Assembly: GCA_023428785.1 (NCBI GenBank)
Contig: JAEYWU010000124.1
Coordinates: forward strand, 1-26,196
Length of the DNA: 26,196 bases
Source: Pseudomonadota bacterium
GTDB lineage: Bacteria; Pseudomonadota; Alphaproteobacteria; Caulobacterales; Caulobacteraceae
Direction: 5' to 3'
The position numbers and the translations under genes were made by a program. Shown in pieces: positions 15,108 through 23,562 of this stretch (its first letter is position 1; the number at the start of each line of letters is the position of its first letter). The notes beneath the pieces are model-generated. The model worked only from the letters and a program-made list of their open reading frames with translations, searched no databases and had not been told where the DNA came from.

Positions 15108-15108
<1 letters not shown>
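14461..15108 (+). CDS. unrecognised C-terminally membrane-anchored protein inside the SUF operon
   Basis: The 215-residue product starts at GTG 14461, overlapping the sufB stop by 4 nt, and its TAA overlaps the sufC ATG (TAATG). I recognise no family. Residues 1-150 look like a compact acidic alpha/beta domain (LTFPADFTLDQNVGGWLPV, FDYGVFPLSDWPEDE, WRAALWIEDEVLPPEDHFG). A linker with basic stretches follows (AARQRYVEKFYPTPPRDRR), then one hydrophobic helix at the very end (LIIPILIFVALGGFYLWSQ). That is a tail-anchor layout with the domain in the cytoplasm. The tight coupling suggests it is made in step with SufB and SufC, perhaps tethering them to the membrane; that role is inference. Confidence 0.85.
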
Positions 15109-15853
<745 letters not shown>

Positions 15854-15854
<1 letters not shown>

Positions 15855-16882
15855 TGGACCTCGCCTCCCGCATTGATCTCAACGACGCCGAGAGCTTCCC
15901 GTCCCGCCGCAACGAGGACTGGAAATACACCGACGTGCGCCGCTTCCTGCGCGCGGCGCCCGAGCCGTCGCCAGAGGGCGTGGCCACTGGTGAGGGGCTT
16001 TTCGCGGGCCTCGGCAGAAATGAACTGCTCTTCGTCAACGGCCGTTGCGACGGCTCCCCCGAGCTGATCGCGGAGGGCCCTGGCGAGCATCTGGCGTTGC
16101 TGCGCTTCGCATCGACGAGCGAGGGCACGGGACATCAGGCTCAGGTCGCCATCGAGGTGAAGGCCGGATCGGCCCTGACCCTGCTGGAGAGCTACGAGGG
16201 TGAGGCCGAGGGTTATGTGGCCAACGCCGGACTGGCGATCACGCTCGGCGACGGCGCGCGGCTGGAGCGGATCGTGCTGGCGAATGACGCGGGGGACGCC
16301 CTGAGCTTCTCGCGCGCCGAGGTGACGATGGGGGCGGGCGCCGCCTTCTCCCAGACCCTGCTGACAACTGGCGCGAAGCTCCAGCGCATCGAGACCCGCC
16401 TCAAGCATCCCGGCGAGGGTGCGGCCGTCCGGATCGACGGGGCCTACCTGCTGGCGGGCAAGCGCCATGCGGACCTGACAACCGAGGTCGATCACACGGG
16501 CGCGAGCGGCCTGACGGACCAGCTGACCAAGGGCGTCGTGCGCGACGAGGCGCGGGGCGTGTTTCAGGGCCGGATCATCGTGCGCGAGGGCGCGGACGGC
16601 ACCGACGCCCGCATGGGGCACCACGCCCTGATCACGTCCGATCGCGGCGAAGTGGACGCCAAGCCGGAGCTCGAAATCTACGCCGACGACGTGTCGTGCG
16701 CCCACGGCAACACGGTCGGCGCCCTGGACGAGAGCGCGCTGTTCTACATGGAGCAGCGCGGCCTGCCGACGGATGTCGCGCGCCAGCTCTTGACCGAGGC
16801 GTTCCTGATGGAGGTCGTCGACCGCATCGGCCACGAGGGCGCGCGCGAGAGGGTGAGGGCATGGCTGACGGAGCGGCTGTGA
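15854..16882 (+). CDS. sufD: Fe-S cluster assembly protein SufD
   Basis: SufD pairs with SufB in the SufBC2D scaffold. The 342-residue protein carries the SufD N-terminal signature (SFPSRRNEDWKYTDVR), a beta-helix core with modest conservation, and the C-terminal block DDVSCAHGNTVGALDESALF, in which the Cys-x-His-Gly residues are typical of SufD, followed by YMEQRGLPTDVARQLLTEAF. It is shorter than E. coli SufD (about 420 residues), mainly through a reduced N-terminal region, as in other alphaproteobacteria. The start ATG at 15854 overlaps the sufC stop by 1 nt. Confidence 0.95.
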
Positions 16883-18096
16883 TGACCTTCGATCCGCTGG
16901 CCGCCCGCGCACAGTTCCCGATCCTGTCGCGGCAGGTGAACGGCAAGCCGTTGGTCTATCTGGACAACGCCGCCTCGGCCCAGAAGCCGCGGTCGGTGAT
17001 CGACGCCATGGCCGGCGCGATGGAAGGCTCCTACGCCAACGTGCACCGGGGTCTGCACACGCTCGCGAACGAGACGACCGAGGCCTATGAGGGCGCACGC
17101 CGCTCGGTCGCGCGGTTCCTGAACGCGGGCGAGGACGAGATCGTCTTCACCAAGGGCGGCACCGAGGCGATCAATCTGGTCGCGTCGTCGATGGGCCTGT
17201 CCATCGAGGCGGGCGACGAGATCGTCGTCAGCCAGATGGAGCATCACTCCAACATCGTGCCGTGGCATCTGCTGCGCGAGCGGCGCGGTGTGGTGTTGAA
17301 GTTCGCGCGCGTTCGGGACGACGGGTCGCTCGACATGGGGCATCTGGCCTCGCTGATCGGGCCGAAGACGCGGGTTGTGTCGGTCACCCACATGTCGAAC
17401 GTGCTGGGGACCATCAATCCGGTCGCCGAGATCACCCGGTTAGCCCACGCCGCAGGGGCGCTGATGGTCGTCGACGGCTGTCAGGGGGCGGTCCATTGCG
17501 CGCCGGATGTGAAGGCGCTGGGCTGCGATTTCTACGTCTGCACCGGCCACAAGCTGTACGGCCCGACGGGCATCGGCGTCCTCTACGGCAAGGCTTCGGC
17601 CTTGGCCGCCCTGCCGCCCTATCAGGGTGGCGGCGAGATGATCGAGAGCGTGTCGGAAGCGGCCGTCCGCTATGCCGAGCCGCCGCGGCGGTTCGAGGCG
17701 GGCACGCCGCCGATCCTGGAGGCCATTGGCCTGGGCTCAGCCGTCGAGTGGCTGTCGGGCTTCGATCGGGCCGCTGTCGATGCCCACGAGCGGGCGCTGC
17801 ATGACCGGACCTATGAGGCGCTGCGAGGGTTCAACTGGTTCCAGCCTCTGGGGACGGCCGAGGGCAAGGGCGCGATCCTGTCCTTCACCGTCGAGGGCGT
17901 GCACGCTCACGACATCGCCCAAATCCTCGACAAGTACGGCGTCGCTGTCCGCGCCGGCCAGCACTGCGCCGAGCCGCTGATGAGCCGGTTCGGCCTGACG
18001 TCGAGCATCCGCGCCAGCTTCGCCCTATATAATACGCCTGAGGACGTGGACGCCTTCGTCGACGCCCTGATCAAGGCCCGGACCTTCTTTCAGTGA
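16882..18096 (+). CDS. sufS: cysteine desulfurase SufS, group II
   Basis: This PLP enzyme supplies sulfur to SufBCD. From the ATG at 16882 it has 404 residues; another in-frame ATG at 16861 would add seven, but the later one has GGAG at 8 nt and the same 1-nt overlap with sufD seen throughout the operon. Hallmarks are YLDNAASAQKP, YANVHRGLHTLA, VSQMEHHSNIVPW, the PLP lysine Lys224 in TGHKLYGPTG and catalytic Cys362 in VRAGQHCAEPLM, the short-loop context of group II. SufS-class enzymes usually need SufE or SufU as sulfur acceptor; neither is in this window. A rare AT-rich TATATAATAC stretch near 18026 encodes Leu-Tyr-Asn-Thr. Confidence 0.96.
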   Translation: MTFDPLAARAQFPILSRQVNGKPLVYLDNAASAQKPRSVIDAMAGAMEGSYANVHRGLHTLANETTEAYEGARRSVARFLNAGEDEIVFTKGGTEAINLVASSMGLSIEAGDEIVVSQMEHHSNIVPWHLLRERRGVVLKFARVRDDGSLDMGHLASLIGPKTRVVSVTHMSNVLGTINPVAEITRLAHAAGALMVVDGCQGAVHCAPDVKALGCDFYVCTGHKLYGPTGIGVLYGKASALAALPPYQGGGEMIESVSEAAVRYAEPPRRFEAGTPPILEAIGLGSAVEWLSGFDRAAVDAHERALHDRTYEALRGFNWFQPLGTAEGKGAILSFTVEGVHAHDIAQILDKYGVAVRAGQHCAEPLMSRFGLTSSIRASFALYNTPEDVDAFVDALIKARTFFQ

Positions 18097-18491
18097 CGGA
18101 CATGGACGACGGAAAGATCAGCCAGAGCGAAGAGTTCGCCAAGGCGTGGGACGCTCCCCAGCAGGGGGCGTTGACCGAGCTCGAGATCGCCAACCTGACG
18201 GACGCGATCGTGGAGGCGCTCAAGACCGTGTTCGACCCGGAAATCCCGGTGGACATCTATGAACTGGGCCTCATCTACAAGGTCGACATCAACGATGAGC
18301 GCGACGTGCTGATCGAGATGACCCTGACGGCGCCGGGCTGTCCGGTGGCCGGCGAAATGCCGGGCTGGGTCGAGGATGCGGTGCGCAAGGTCGAGGGCAT
18401 CCGCTCAGCGACGGCGCGGCTGGTGTTCGATCCCCCGTGGGATGCGTCGCGCATGTCGGACGAGGCCAAGCTGGCCTTGAACATGTTCTGA
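18093..18491 (+). CDS. sufT: SufT-like MIP18/DUF59 family Fe-S maturation protein
   Basis: The 132-residue protein has the DUF59/MIP18 domain: VFDPEIPVDIYELGLIYKVDI (from residue 47) and the conserved cysteine Cys83 in LTAPGCPVAGEMP. Members linked to suf genes (SufT) assist maturation of Fe-S proteins, probably at cluster transfer. The N-terminal 30 residues are acidic and variable. The GTG at 18093 overlaps the sufS stop (GTGA); an ATG at 18102 is a possible alternative start. Position between sufS and an A-type carrier supports the role. Confidence 0.9.
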   Translation: MTDMDDGKISQSEEFAKAWDAPQQGALTELEIANLTDAIVEALKTVFDPEIPVDIYELGLIYKVDINDERDVLIEMTLTAPGCPVAGEMPGWVEDAVRKVEGIRSATARLVFDPPWDASRMSDEAKLALNMF

Positions 18492-18871
18492 TGGAAACCC
18501 AGACCGTCCGCCGCCGCCCGAGGCCCCAGGTCGTCCGTCTGACGGACGCCGCCGCCCAGCGGGTGCGTGAGATCATGGCCCGGGCCGACAAACCCGCGGC
18601 GGCCCTGCGCGTCGGGGTCAAGAACGGCGGCTGTGCGGGACAGGAGTATGTCGTCTCCTACGCCGAGACGATCGACCCGCTGGACGAGGTGGTCGAGGAC
18701 AAGGGCGCCAAGGTGGTCATCGAGCCCAAGGCCGTGCTGTTCCTGCTGGGCTCGGAGATCGACTACGAGACGACCCGGCTGGCCTCGAAGTTCGTCTTCC
18801 GCAATCCGAATGAGACGGACGCCTGCGGCTGCGGCGAGAGCGTGACCATCGTTCCGGCGCCCGAGGCCTGA
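18491..18871 (+). CDS. sufA: A-type Fe-S carrier protein (SufA/IscA family)
   Basis: The 126-residue protein belongs to the HesB/IscA/SufA family that carries clusters from the scaffold to target proteins. The three ligand cysteines are present: Cys48 in VKNGGCAGQEY, and Cys112 and Cys114 in ACGCGES near the C terminus. A short basic N-terminal extension (RRRPRPQVVRLT) precedes the fold. ATG overlaps the sufT stop by 1 nt. IscA and SufA cannot be separated by sequence alone; the operon context favours SufA. Confidence 0.93.
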   Translation: METQTVRRRPRPQVVRLTDAAAQRVREIMARADKPAAALRVGVKNGGCAGQEYVVSYAETIDPLDEVVEDKGAKVVIEPKAVLFLLGSEIDYETTRLASKFVFRNPNETDACGCGESVTIVPAPEA

Positions 18872-19230
18872 TGGCCTACGATCCCGAGTTCGGCGACTGG
18901 GTGAGGGATCATCTGGCCGGTCTCGGGCCCATTGAGATCAAGCGCATGTTCGGCGGCGCGGGCGTCAAGCAGCATGGCGCGATGTTCGCGATCCTGGACG
19001 ACGGTATGATCTGGCTGAAGGCCGACGCTGATCTGGCAGAGGCGCTGGAGGCCGAGGGCGCGCGTCAGTTCACCTATCCGACCAAGGACGGGCAGACGAT
19101 GGCCATGGCCTATTGGTCAATGCCGGAGACCGCCGTGGATGATCCAGACGAGGCGGTCGCCTGGGCGCGGCGGTCGGTTGAGGTGGCGCTCAGGCCGAAG
19201 CCGGGGAAGCGGAAGAAGCCGCCTTCCTGA
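18871..19230 (+). CDS. TfoX N-terminal domain protein
   Basis: The 119-residue protein is a stand-alone TfoX N-terminal domain (IEIKRMFGGAGVKQHGAMFAILDDGMIWLKAD, then FTYPTKDGQTMAMAYWSMPE). In gammaproteobacteria TfoX (Sxy) controls competence together with CRP, using an additional C-terminal domain that is absent here. Short versions are widespread in alphaproteobacteria and their function is unknown. The C terminus is strongly basic (KPGKRKKPPS). ATG overlaps the A-type carrier stop by 1 nt, so it is the last gene of the SUF operon. Its last 41 nt overlap the 3' end of the convergent acyltransferase gene. Confidence 0.88.
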   Translation: MAYDPEFGDWVRDHLAGLGPIEIKRMFGGAGVKQHGAMFAILDDGMIWLKADADLAEALEAEGARQFTYPTKDGQTMAMAYWSMPETAVDDPDEAVAWARRSVEVALRPKPGKRKKPPS

Positions 19231-19981
19231 TCTCATCCGGGGCCAGGACTCGCACGGCGGGCGTGACCGGCTGGCCCGTCGCTTCGGCGATCAGTTCGGC
19301 GGTGCGGGCTTCGATGGCGGCTTCGAGCCGTTCCATGAACTCGGCCTTGGGCAGGCCGGTGGGAATGGGCTCCAGGAACTCGATCGTCGCCCGGCCGGGA
19401 TTTTTGCCGAAGTCTTCTTGCGGCCAGAACAGGCCCAGGTTCGTGGCCAGCGGTACGACCGGCATGTTGAAGTCGCGGTACATGTGCCAGACGCCGGTGC
19501 GGTAGCGGAATTTCTCGCCGACCTTGGCCAGGTTGCCTTCGGGGTAGATGAGGATCTTGCGGCCCTCCTGATGGGCGACGGCCGCAGACTGGGCCAGCGT
19601 CTTGCGCGCTTCGTGACCGCCGCAGTTGTCCACGACGATCGCGCCCAGCTTCTGCAGCACCGTGCCGAGTAGCGGGAACTTCTCGAGGTGGTTGCCGGTG
19701 ACGAAGGCGAGGTCGTCGAACTGGTCGTAGACTAAAAAGCCGTCGCCCCAGCTCTGGTGCTTGGCGGCGATGATGAAGGCCCCCTGGGGTAGGCGGTCCT
19801 TGCCCCGCGCCTCGATGGTGATCCCCGCCAGAACGCGCATGGCCTGGACCATGCGCTTCACATAGCGGCGGATGATCCACTGGGTGGTCTTGCGGCCGGG
19901 TGTGAGGGCCGAAAAGGCCGCCAGCAGGCAGTAGACGATCGACAGGGCCCAGTAGGCGAGATTGAAGGCGAAGCTTCTCAT
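19190..19981 (-). CDS. plsC: lysophospholipid (1-acyl-glycerol-3-phosphate) acyltransferase
   Basis: The 263-residue protein transfers an acyl group to a lysophosphatidic-acid-type acceptor at the inner membrane. An N-terminal hydrophobic segment (residues 5-27) anchors it. The catalytic H-x4-D motif is AKHQSWGD (His75, Asp80), followed by GNHLEKFPLLG, the substrate-binding YPEGN (146-150, usually FPEGT) and VPLATN. This is the PlsC family; being shorter and divergent in YPEGN it may be a paralogue with another acceptor. The C-terminal tail (EIRKAASSASPASA) is low-complexity and overlaps the TfoX gene on the other strand by 41 nt. ATG at 19981. Confidence 0.88.
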   Translation of the reverse strand: MRSFAFNLAYWALSIVYCLLAAFSALTPGRKTTQWIIRRYVKRMVQAMRVLAGITIEARGKDRLPQGAFIIAAKHQSWGDGFLVYDQFDDLAFVTGNHLEKFPLLGTVLQKLGAIVVDNCGGHEARKTLAQSAAVAHQEGRKILIYPEGNLAKVGEKFRYRTGVWHMYRDFNMPVVPLATNLGLFWPQEDFGKNPGRATIEFLEPIPTGLPKAEFMERLEAAIEARTAELIAEATGQPVTPAVRVLAPDEIRKAASSASPASA

Positions 19982-20021
19982 CGCTGCACTCTAGCGGGCG
20001 CCGCAGCGCCGTCGAGAGGGC

Positions 20022-21065
20022 TCAGGCCGCGGCTGCGCGCGGGTTCGAGACGGTCAGCTTGTTGCGGCCGTTGCGCTTGGATTCGTACAGGGCCGCGTCA
20101 GCGCGCTCGATCAGGCAGGCCGGGCTTTCGCCCTCCAGCCAGTGGGCCAGGCCGATGGAGATGGTCACGGCGCCGAGGTCCTCGTTGGTCGAGCGGCGCT
20201 TGAGCGTGCGCGAGGCGATTTCCTTGCGCATGGCCTCGAGAGCCTGCTGGATCGCCTGGGTGTGTTCGGCCGGGAAGAGAAGGGCGAATTCCTCGCCGCC
20301 GTAGCGGGCGGCCATGCGCGGGGCCAAGCTATTGCGGCCGATGACGCTGGCGACATAGCGGATGACCTGGTCGCCGGTCTGGTGGCCCCAGGTGTCGTTG
20401 AATCGCTTGAAGTGGTCGATGTCCATGACGGCGAGAGCCAGCGAGCTGCCGCGGGCTTCGGCGGCGGCGCACTGGCGTTCCAGTTCGTCATCGAAGGCCT
20501 TGCGGTTGGCCAGCTTGGTCAGGGCGTCGGTCATGGCCTCGCGGCGGACCTGCTCTAGATGCTCGCGGAGTTTGACGACCTCGCGGGTGGAATCGGCGAG
20601 GCGCTGTTCCAGCTTGTTGTTTTCTGCCGAGACCTGCTGGGTCGCCTGGGCCAGGGTATGGATGGTCTGACGAATGTCGCCGCCGGTGGTCAGGTCCTGG
20701 CCGACCTCGGCCAGGGTCTCGCCGTAGGCCGCCTGATTGCGCTGGGCCTCGGCGATGGCGCCGGCCACGCTGGTCAGTTCGCGGGACAGCTGGGCGCCGG
20801 CGTCGCGGATCTCGTCGGACAGGCGGGCGCGGGGCAGGAACTCCGCGGCCAGGCGTTCCGACTCGTCTTCGGTCAAGGCGCCGTTGGACAGGACGCGCTT
20901 GAGCTCGCGGGCCAGGCCACCCTCGGGATTGCCGAGGTAGTGCAGCCACAGCTCGAAGTTCAGCGGGGTCGGCCAGACGCCCGACGCCTCCATCTCGGAG
21001 AGCGCGGTTTTGGCCAGCTCATAGGCGGCTGGGCCACGAAGCGTCGTGTCGACGTCTGAACTCAT
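20022..21065 (-). CDS. diguanylate cyclase (GGDEF domain) with N-terminal helical region
   Basis: The 347-residue cytoplasmic protein makes cyclic di-GMP from two GTP. Residues 11-100 form a helical domain (AAYELAKTALSEMEASGVWP, then LNFELWLHYLGNPEGGL) found in a group of alphaproteobacterial cyclases. A coiled coil (about 130-178) leads into the catalytic domain, with metal-binding MDIDHFKRFND (from 214) and the active-site loop RYGGEEF (254-260). The product-inhibition site RxxD that normally precedes this loop is replaced by L-A-P-R, so feedback inhibition is probably absent. The start chosen is ATG at 21065, with AAGGGA 7 nt upstream; an upstream in-frame start lacks such a site. No membrane segment is seen. 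Confidence 0.92.
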   Translation of the reverse strand: MSSDVDTTLRGPAAYELAKTALSEMEASGVWPTPLNFELWLHYLGNPEGGLARELKRVLSNGALTEDESERLAAEFLPRARLSDEIRDAGAQLSRELTSVAGAIAEAQRNQAAYGETLAEVGQDLTTGGDIRQTIHTLAQATQQVSAENNKLEQRLADSTREVVKLREHLEQVRREAMTDALTKLANRKAFDDELERQCAAAEARGSSLALAVMDIDHFKRFNDTWGHQTGDQVIRYVASVIGRNSLAPRMAARYGGEEFALLFPAEHTQAIQQALEAMRKEIASRTLKRRSTNEDLGAVTISIGLAHWLEGESPACLIERADAALYESKRNGRNKLTVSNPRAAAA

Positions 21066-21134
21066 ACGGCGTCCCTTGGAGCCGAGCTCCCCCCGGCTGA
21101 GACGCAAGTTAGACGACCAACAGTAACGGCGGGA

Positions 21135-22739
21135 TTAAGCCGGCTCTTTTTTCAGCGCAGAGCGGAGCAGGAAGGCCGGAGTGGAGTCGCCGAAGCCAGC
21201 GACGCGCGGTTCGTTGCGGTCCTCGCGGTCCCGGTCACGACCCCGCTCACGGCGCGGTTCGCGCTCGGGACGCGGCTCACGTTCGGCGCGGGGCTCCGGC
21301 GCGGAGACTTCCTCGGTCGCCACCGCTTCGGCCACGGGCGCCGCATCCGAACGGCGGCCACGGCCGCCGCGCGAACGACGCGAGCGCCCCTCACGCTCCA
21401 CCGGAGCGTCGGCCTCGACGGCCGCGACCAGCGGCGGCTGTTCCGAAACCGTTTCCTCCGAAGTCTCGACCGCCTTGATCGGCTCCATCGAGGCCGTCTG
21501 GCCGTGGTCGGCGATCGGGCGGGGGCGGCGGTCGCGATCACGGCGGCTGCGCTCGCGATCCCGGTCGCGGCCGGCCTTTTCGCGCGGCGTGGACTTCAGC
21601 TCGGACACATCGAGTTCGAGGTCGATGGTCTCGGGCGTCTTCTTGATGAGCTTGAGCACCTTGTCGAGCGAACGGTCGTCGGACGGGGTGACGATCATGA
21701 AGGCTTCGCCGGTCCGGCCGGCGCGGCCGGTGCGGCCGATGCGGTGGACGTAGTCGTCGGCGGCGTGCGGAACGTCGTAGTTGAAGACGTGGCTGACGTC
21801 CGGAATGTCGAGACCGCGAGCGGCCACGTCGGAGGCCACCAGGATCTTCAGTTCGCCAGAACGGAAGTCCGACAGGGTCTTCATGCGCAGCGACTGGTCC
21901 AGGTCGCCGTGGATCGGGGCGGCGTCAAAGCCATGCACCTTCAGCGACTTGGCGACGATATCGACTTCAGACTTGCGGTTGCAGAAGACGATCCCGTTCT
22001 TGACGTCGGCGCGTTCGATCAGCATGCGCAGAGCAGTGCGCTTGGCCTTGGGATCAGCCGAGCCGATCGGAACCATGAACTGGCTAATGGTTTCGGCCGT
22101 CATCGCCGGCCGCGAGGCTTCGATCCGCGTCGGATCCTTGAGGAAGGCCGTCGTCAGTCGGGTGATCTCCGGCGGCATGGTGGCCGAGAAGAAGAGGGTC
22201 TGACGGCGCGGCGGGGTCAGTTTGAAGATGCGCTCGATGTCGGGGATGAAGCCCATGTCGAGCATGCGGTCCGCTTCATCGACGACCATGATCTGGACGC
22301 CCGTCAGCAGCATCTTGCCGCGATCGAACAGGTCCAGCAGGCGGCCCGGGGTGGCGATCAGGACGTCCACGCCTTTGTCCAGCGCCGAGACTTGGTCACC
22401 CATGGACACGCCGCCGATGAGCAGGGCCCAGGAAAGCTTGGTGCCCTTGGCGTACTTCTGGAAGCTTTCGGCGACCTGGTCGGCCAGTTCCCGGGTGGGG
22501 GCCAGGACCAAGGCGCGCGGCATGCGGGCCTTGGCGCGGCCGCTGGCCAGACGATCCACCATCGGCAGGGTGAAGGCGGCGGTCTTGCCGGTGCCGGTCT
22601 GGGCGATACCCAGCACGTCACGGCCAGCCAGGGCCACAGGAATGGCCTGGGCCTGGATAGGAGTGGCTTCCGTGTAGCCGGTGTCGGCGACGGCAGCGAG
22701 GGTCGAGGCCGAGAGGCCCAGTTGTGCAAATTCGGTCAT
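21135..22739 (-). CDS. rhlE: DEAD-box ATP-dependent RNA helicase, RhlE-like
   Basis: The 534-residue enzyme unwinds short RNA duplexes, probably in ribosome assembly or RNA decay. The motifs are in order: Q motif (GYTEATPIQAQAIP, 21-34), AQTGTGKT (46-53), PTRELADQ, TPGRLLD, DEAD (154-157), SAT, and HRIGRTGRAGRTG. From about residue 385 a low-complexity tail follows, rich in Arg/Asp/Glu (RDRDRERSRRDRDRR), typical of RNA-binding extensions, and ending KKEPA. The ATG at 22739 has AGGA 4-5 nt upstream; the frame is open far upstream, but that sequence has no helicase character. A TTGACT-16-TATCTA promoter lies 135 nt upstream, leaving a leader of about 130 nt. Confidence 0.93.
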   Translation of the reverse strand: MTEFAQLGLSASTLAAVADTGYTEATPIQAQAIPVALAGRDVLGIAQTGTGKTAAFTLPMVDRLASGRAKARMPRALVLAPTRELADQVAESFQKYAKGTKLSWALLIGGVSMGDQVSALDKGVDVLIATPGRLLDLFDRGKMLLTGVQIMVVDEADRMLDMGFIPDIERIFKLTPPRRQTLFFSATMPPEITRLTTAFLKDPTRIEASRPAMTAETISQFMVPIGSADPKAKRTALRMLIERADVKNGIVFCNRKSEVDIVAKSLKVHGFDAAPIHGDLDQSLRMKTLSDFRSGELKILVASDVAARGLDIPDVSHVFNYDVPHAADDYVHRIGRTGRAGRTGEAFMIVTPSDDRSLDKVLKLIKKTPETIDLELDVSELKSTPREKAGRDRDRERSRRDRDRRPRPIADHGQTASMEPIKAVETSEETVSEQPPLVAAVEADAPVEREGRSRRSRGGRGRRSDAAPVAEAVATEEVSAPEPRAEREPRPEREPRRERGRDRDREDRNEPRVAGFGDSTPAFLLRSALKKEPA

Positions 22740-23083
22740 GAAATCCTGACGGAACGGGGAGGAAACGTCGGCGTCCCGCGCATCGGGCCACCATACGGTT
22801 GAGGCTTCGCGGAACCGCCCAGTCGGGGCGAACGGGCGGCGCGTATTCGCCTTCCTGTTCCGGGATGGGCGGGTAGATAAGGATTTCCGCCGAAAAGTCA
22901 ATGTTCGGCGGCGGCCTGGTCCGATTGAGGCGGTCGATCGGCGGCCTGAAAAACACAGTCCCAAGCGCCCTAAGCATCCGGATCGTCCGGTTGACGCCAT
23001 GGATGGGAAAGACCAGTGGCCATCATGGACCGGCCCAGCCCGGCGGGGGAAACGGCGCCTTGGCGGACCGCTGCGGGTCCAGT
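22740..23083. other. divergent intergenic region: helicase leader and promoter
   Basis: About 344 bp separate the helicase start from the next plus-strand gene. The left part is the helicase leader with a 6-bp stem hairpin, CCGCCC (22815-22820) with GGGCGG (22834-22839). The helicase promoter follows at 22874-22901. The right part (about 22902-23083) should hold the promoter of the exported protein gene, but I see only a possible -35 TTGACG near 22992 with no matching -10. No further gene is supported. Confidence 0.5.
22874..22901 (-). promoter_or_regulatory. promoter of the RNA helicase gene
   Basis: On the minus strand TTGACT (22901-22896), a 16-bp spacer and TATCTA (22879-22874) are close to the sigma-70-type consensus. 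Transcription would start near 22867, giving a leader of about 128 nt, long for this genome. Its hairpin at 22815-22839 could make expression temperature-sensitive or self-regulated, as known for some cold-shock helicases; this is inference. Confidence 0.55.
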
Positions 23084-23491
23084 ATGGCGCAGCCTGTGAG
23101 CCAGCCCGCCGCCCAGACTTGGTCGATTCGCAGGACGTTCGCCTTCCTGGCGGCCGTGCTGGCGATCGGGCTTGGGACGTTCGTGCCTGTGGCCGTGGCC
23201 GCGAGCGCCGAGACCGGCACACCGCTGGTGCTGTGCGCCGGCGGCCAGATGCAGGTCATCTATGTCGGGGACGACGGCCAGCCGATCGACCACGACGAAC
23301 AGGCCAGCCTGAAGTGCGCCATGGCCCTGCTGTCCGGCCTGGCCGCCACCCCGGCCGAGGATCCGGCGCTGGGCGTCGCGCCGGTCGTCTTCGAGAGCCC
23401 CGCCGATGTTTTCGTTGGCGCGGCCCACCGCCCGATCCCGCCCGCGCGGGCGGCGCCGGGCCCGCCTTCGACGGCGCCGCCGATCACCTGA
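23084..23491 (+). CDS. small exported protein, DUF2946-like
   Basis: The 135-residue protein has an N-terminal hydrophobic signal or anchor (RRTFAFLAAVLAIGLGTFVP, ending in VAVAASA). The mature part carries LVLCAGGQMQVIYVGDDGQP, then DHDEQASLKCAMALLSGLA, and a Pro/Ala-rich tail. The two cysteines and His/Asp-rich middle recall DUF2946 proteins, small exported proteins often next to copper genes, but its usual CxxC-type ending is not clear. Its neighbour 71 nt downstream is a PCu(A)C copper chaperone, supporting a link to periplasmic copper. I prefer ATG at 23084 because it precedes the signal peptide directly; no clear ribosome site is visible. The frame is open further upstream. Confidence 0.6.
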   Translation: MAQPVSQPAAQTWSIRRTFAFLAAVLAIGLGTFVPVAVAASAETGTPLVLCAGGQMQVIYVGDDGQPIDHDEQASLKCAMALLSGLAATPAEDPALGVAPVVFESPADVFVGAAHRPIPPARAAPGPPSTAPPIT

Positions 23492-23562
23492 ACACCCAAG
23501 GACCGTTCCCGCCCGCGCCCCGAAGGCGCGTGCGGCCTACTTATCTGTTCAGGAAATTAGTC

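Noticed and set aside
18026..18035. TATATAATAC inside sufS as an internal promoter for sufT
   Set aside because: It contains a perfect TATAAT, but no -35 lies 16-18 bp upstream, and the bases are explained by Leu-Tyr-Asn-Thr codons conserved in SufS-type proteins.
21108..21134. CtrA box between the cyclase and helicase genes (TTAA and TTAC)
   Set aside because: The half-sites are 8 bp apart instead of 7, and one overlaps the helicase stop codon.
22740..23222. N-terminal extension of the helicase reading frame upstream of 22739
   Set aside because: The frame is open but Arg/Ser/Pro-rich without domain character, contains the promoter, and the ATG at 22739 has its own ribosome site directly before the Q-motif region.
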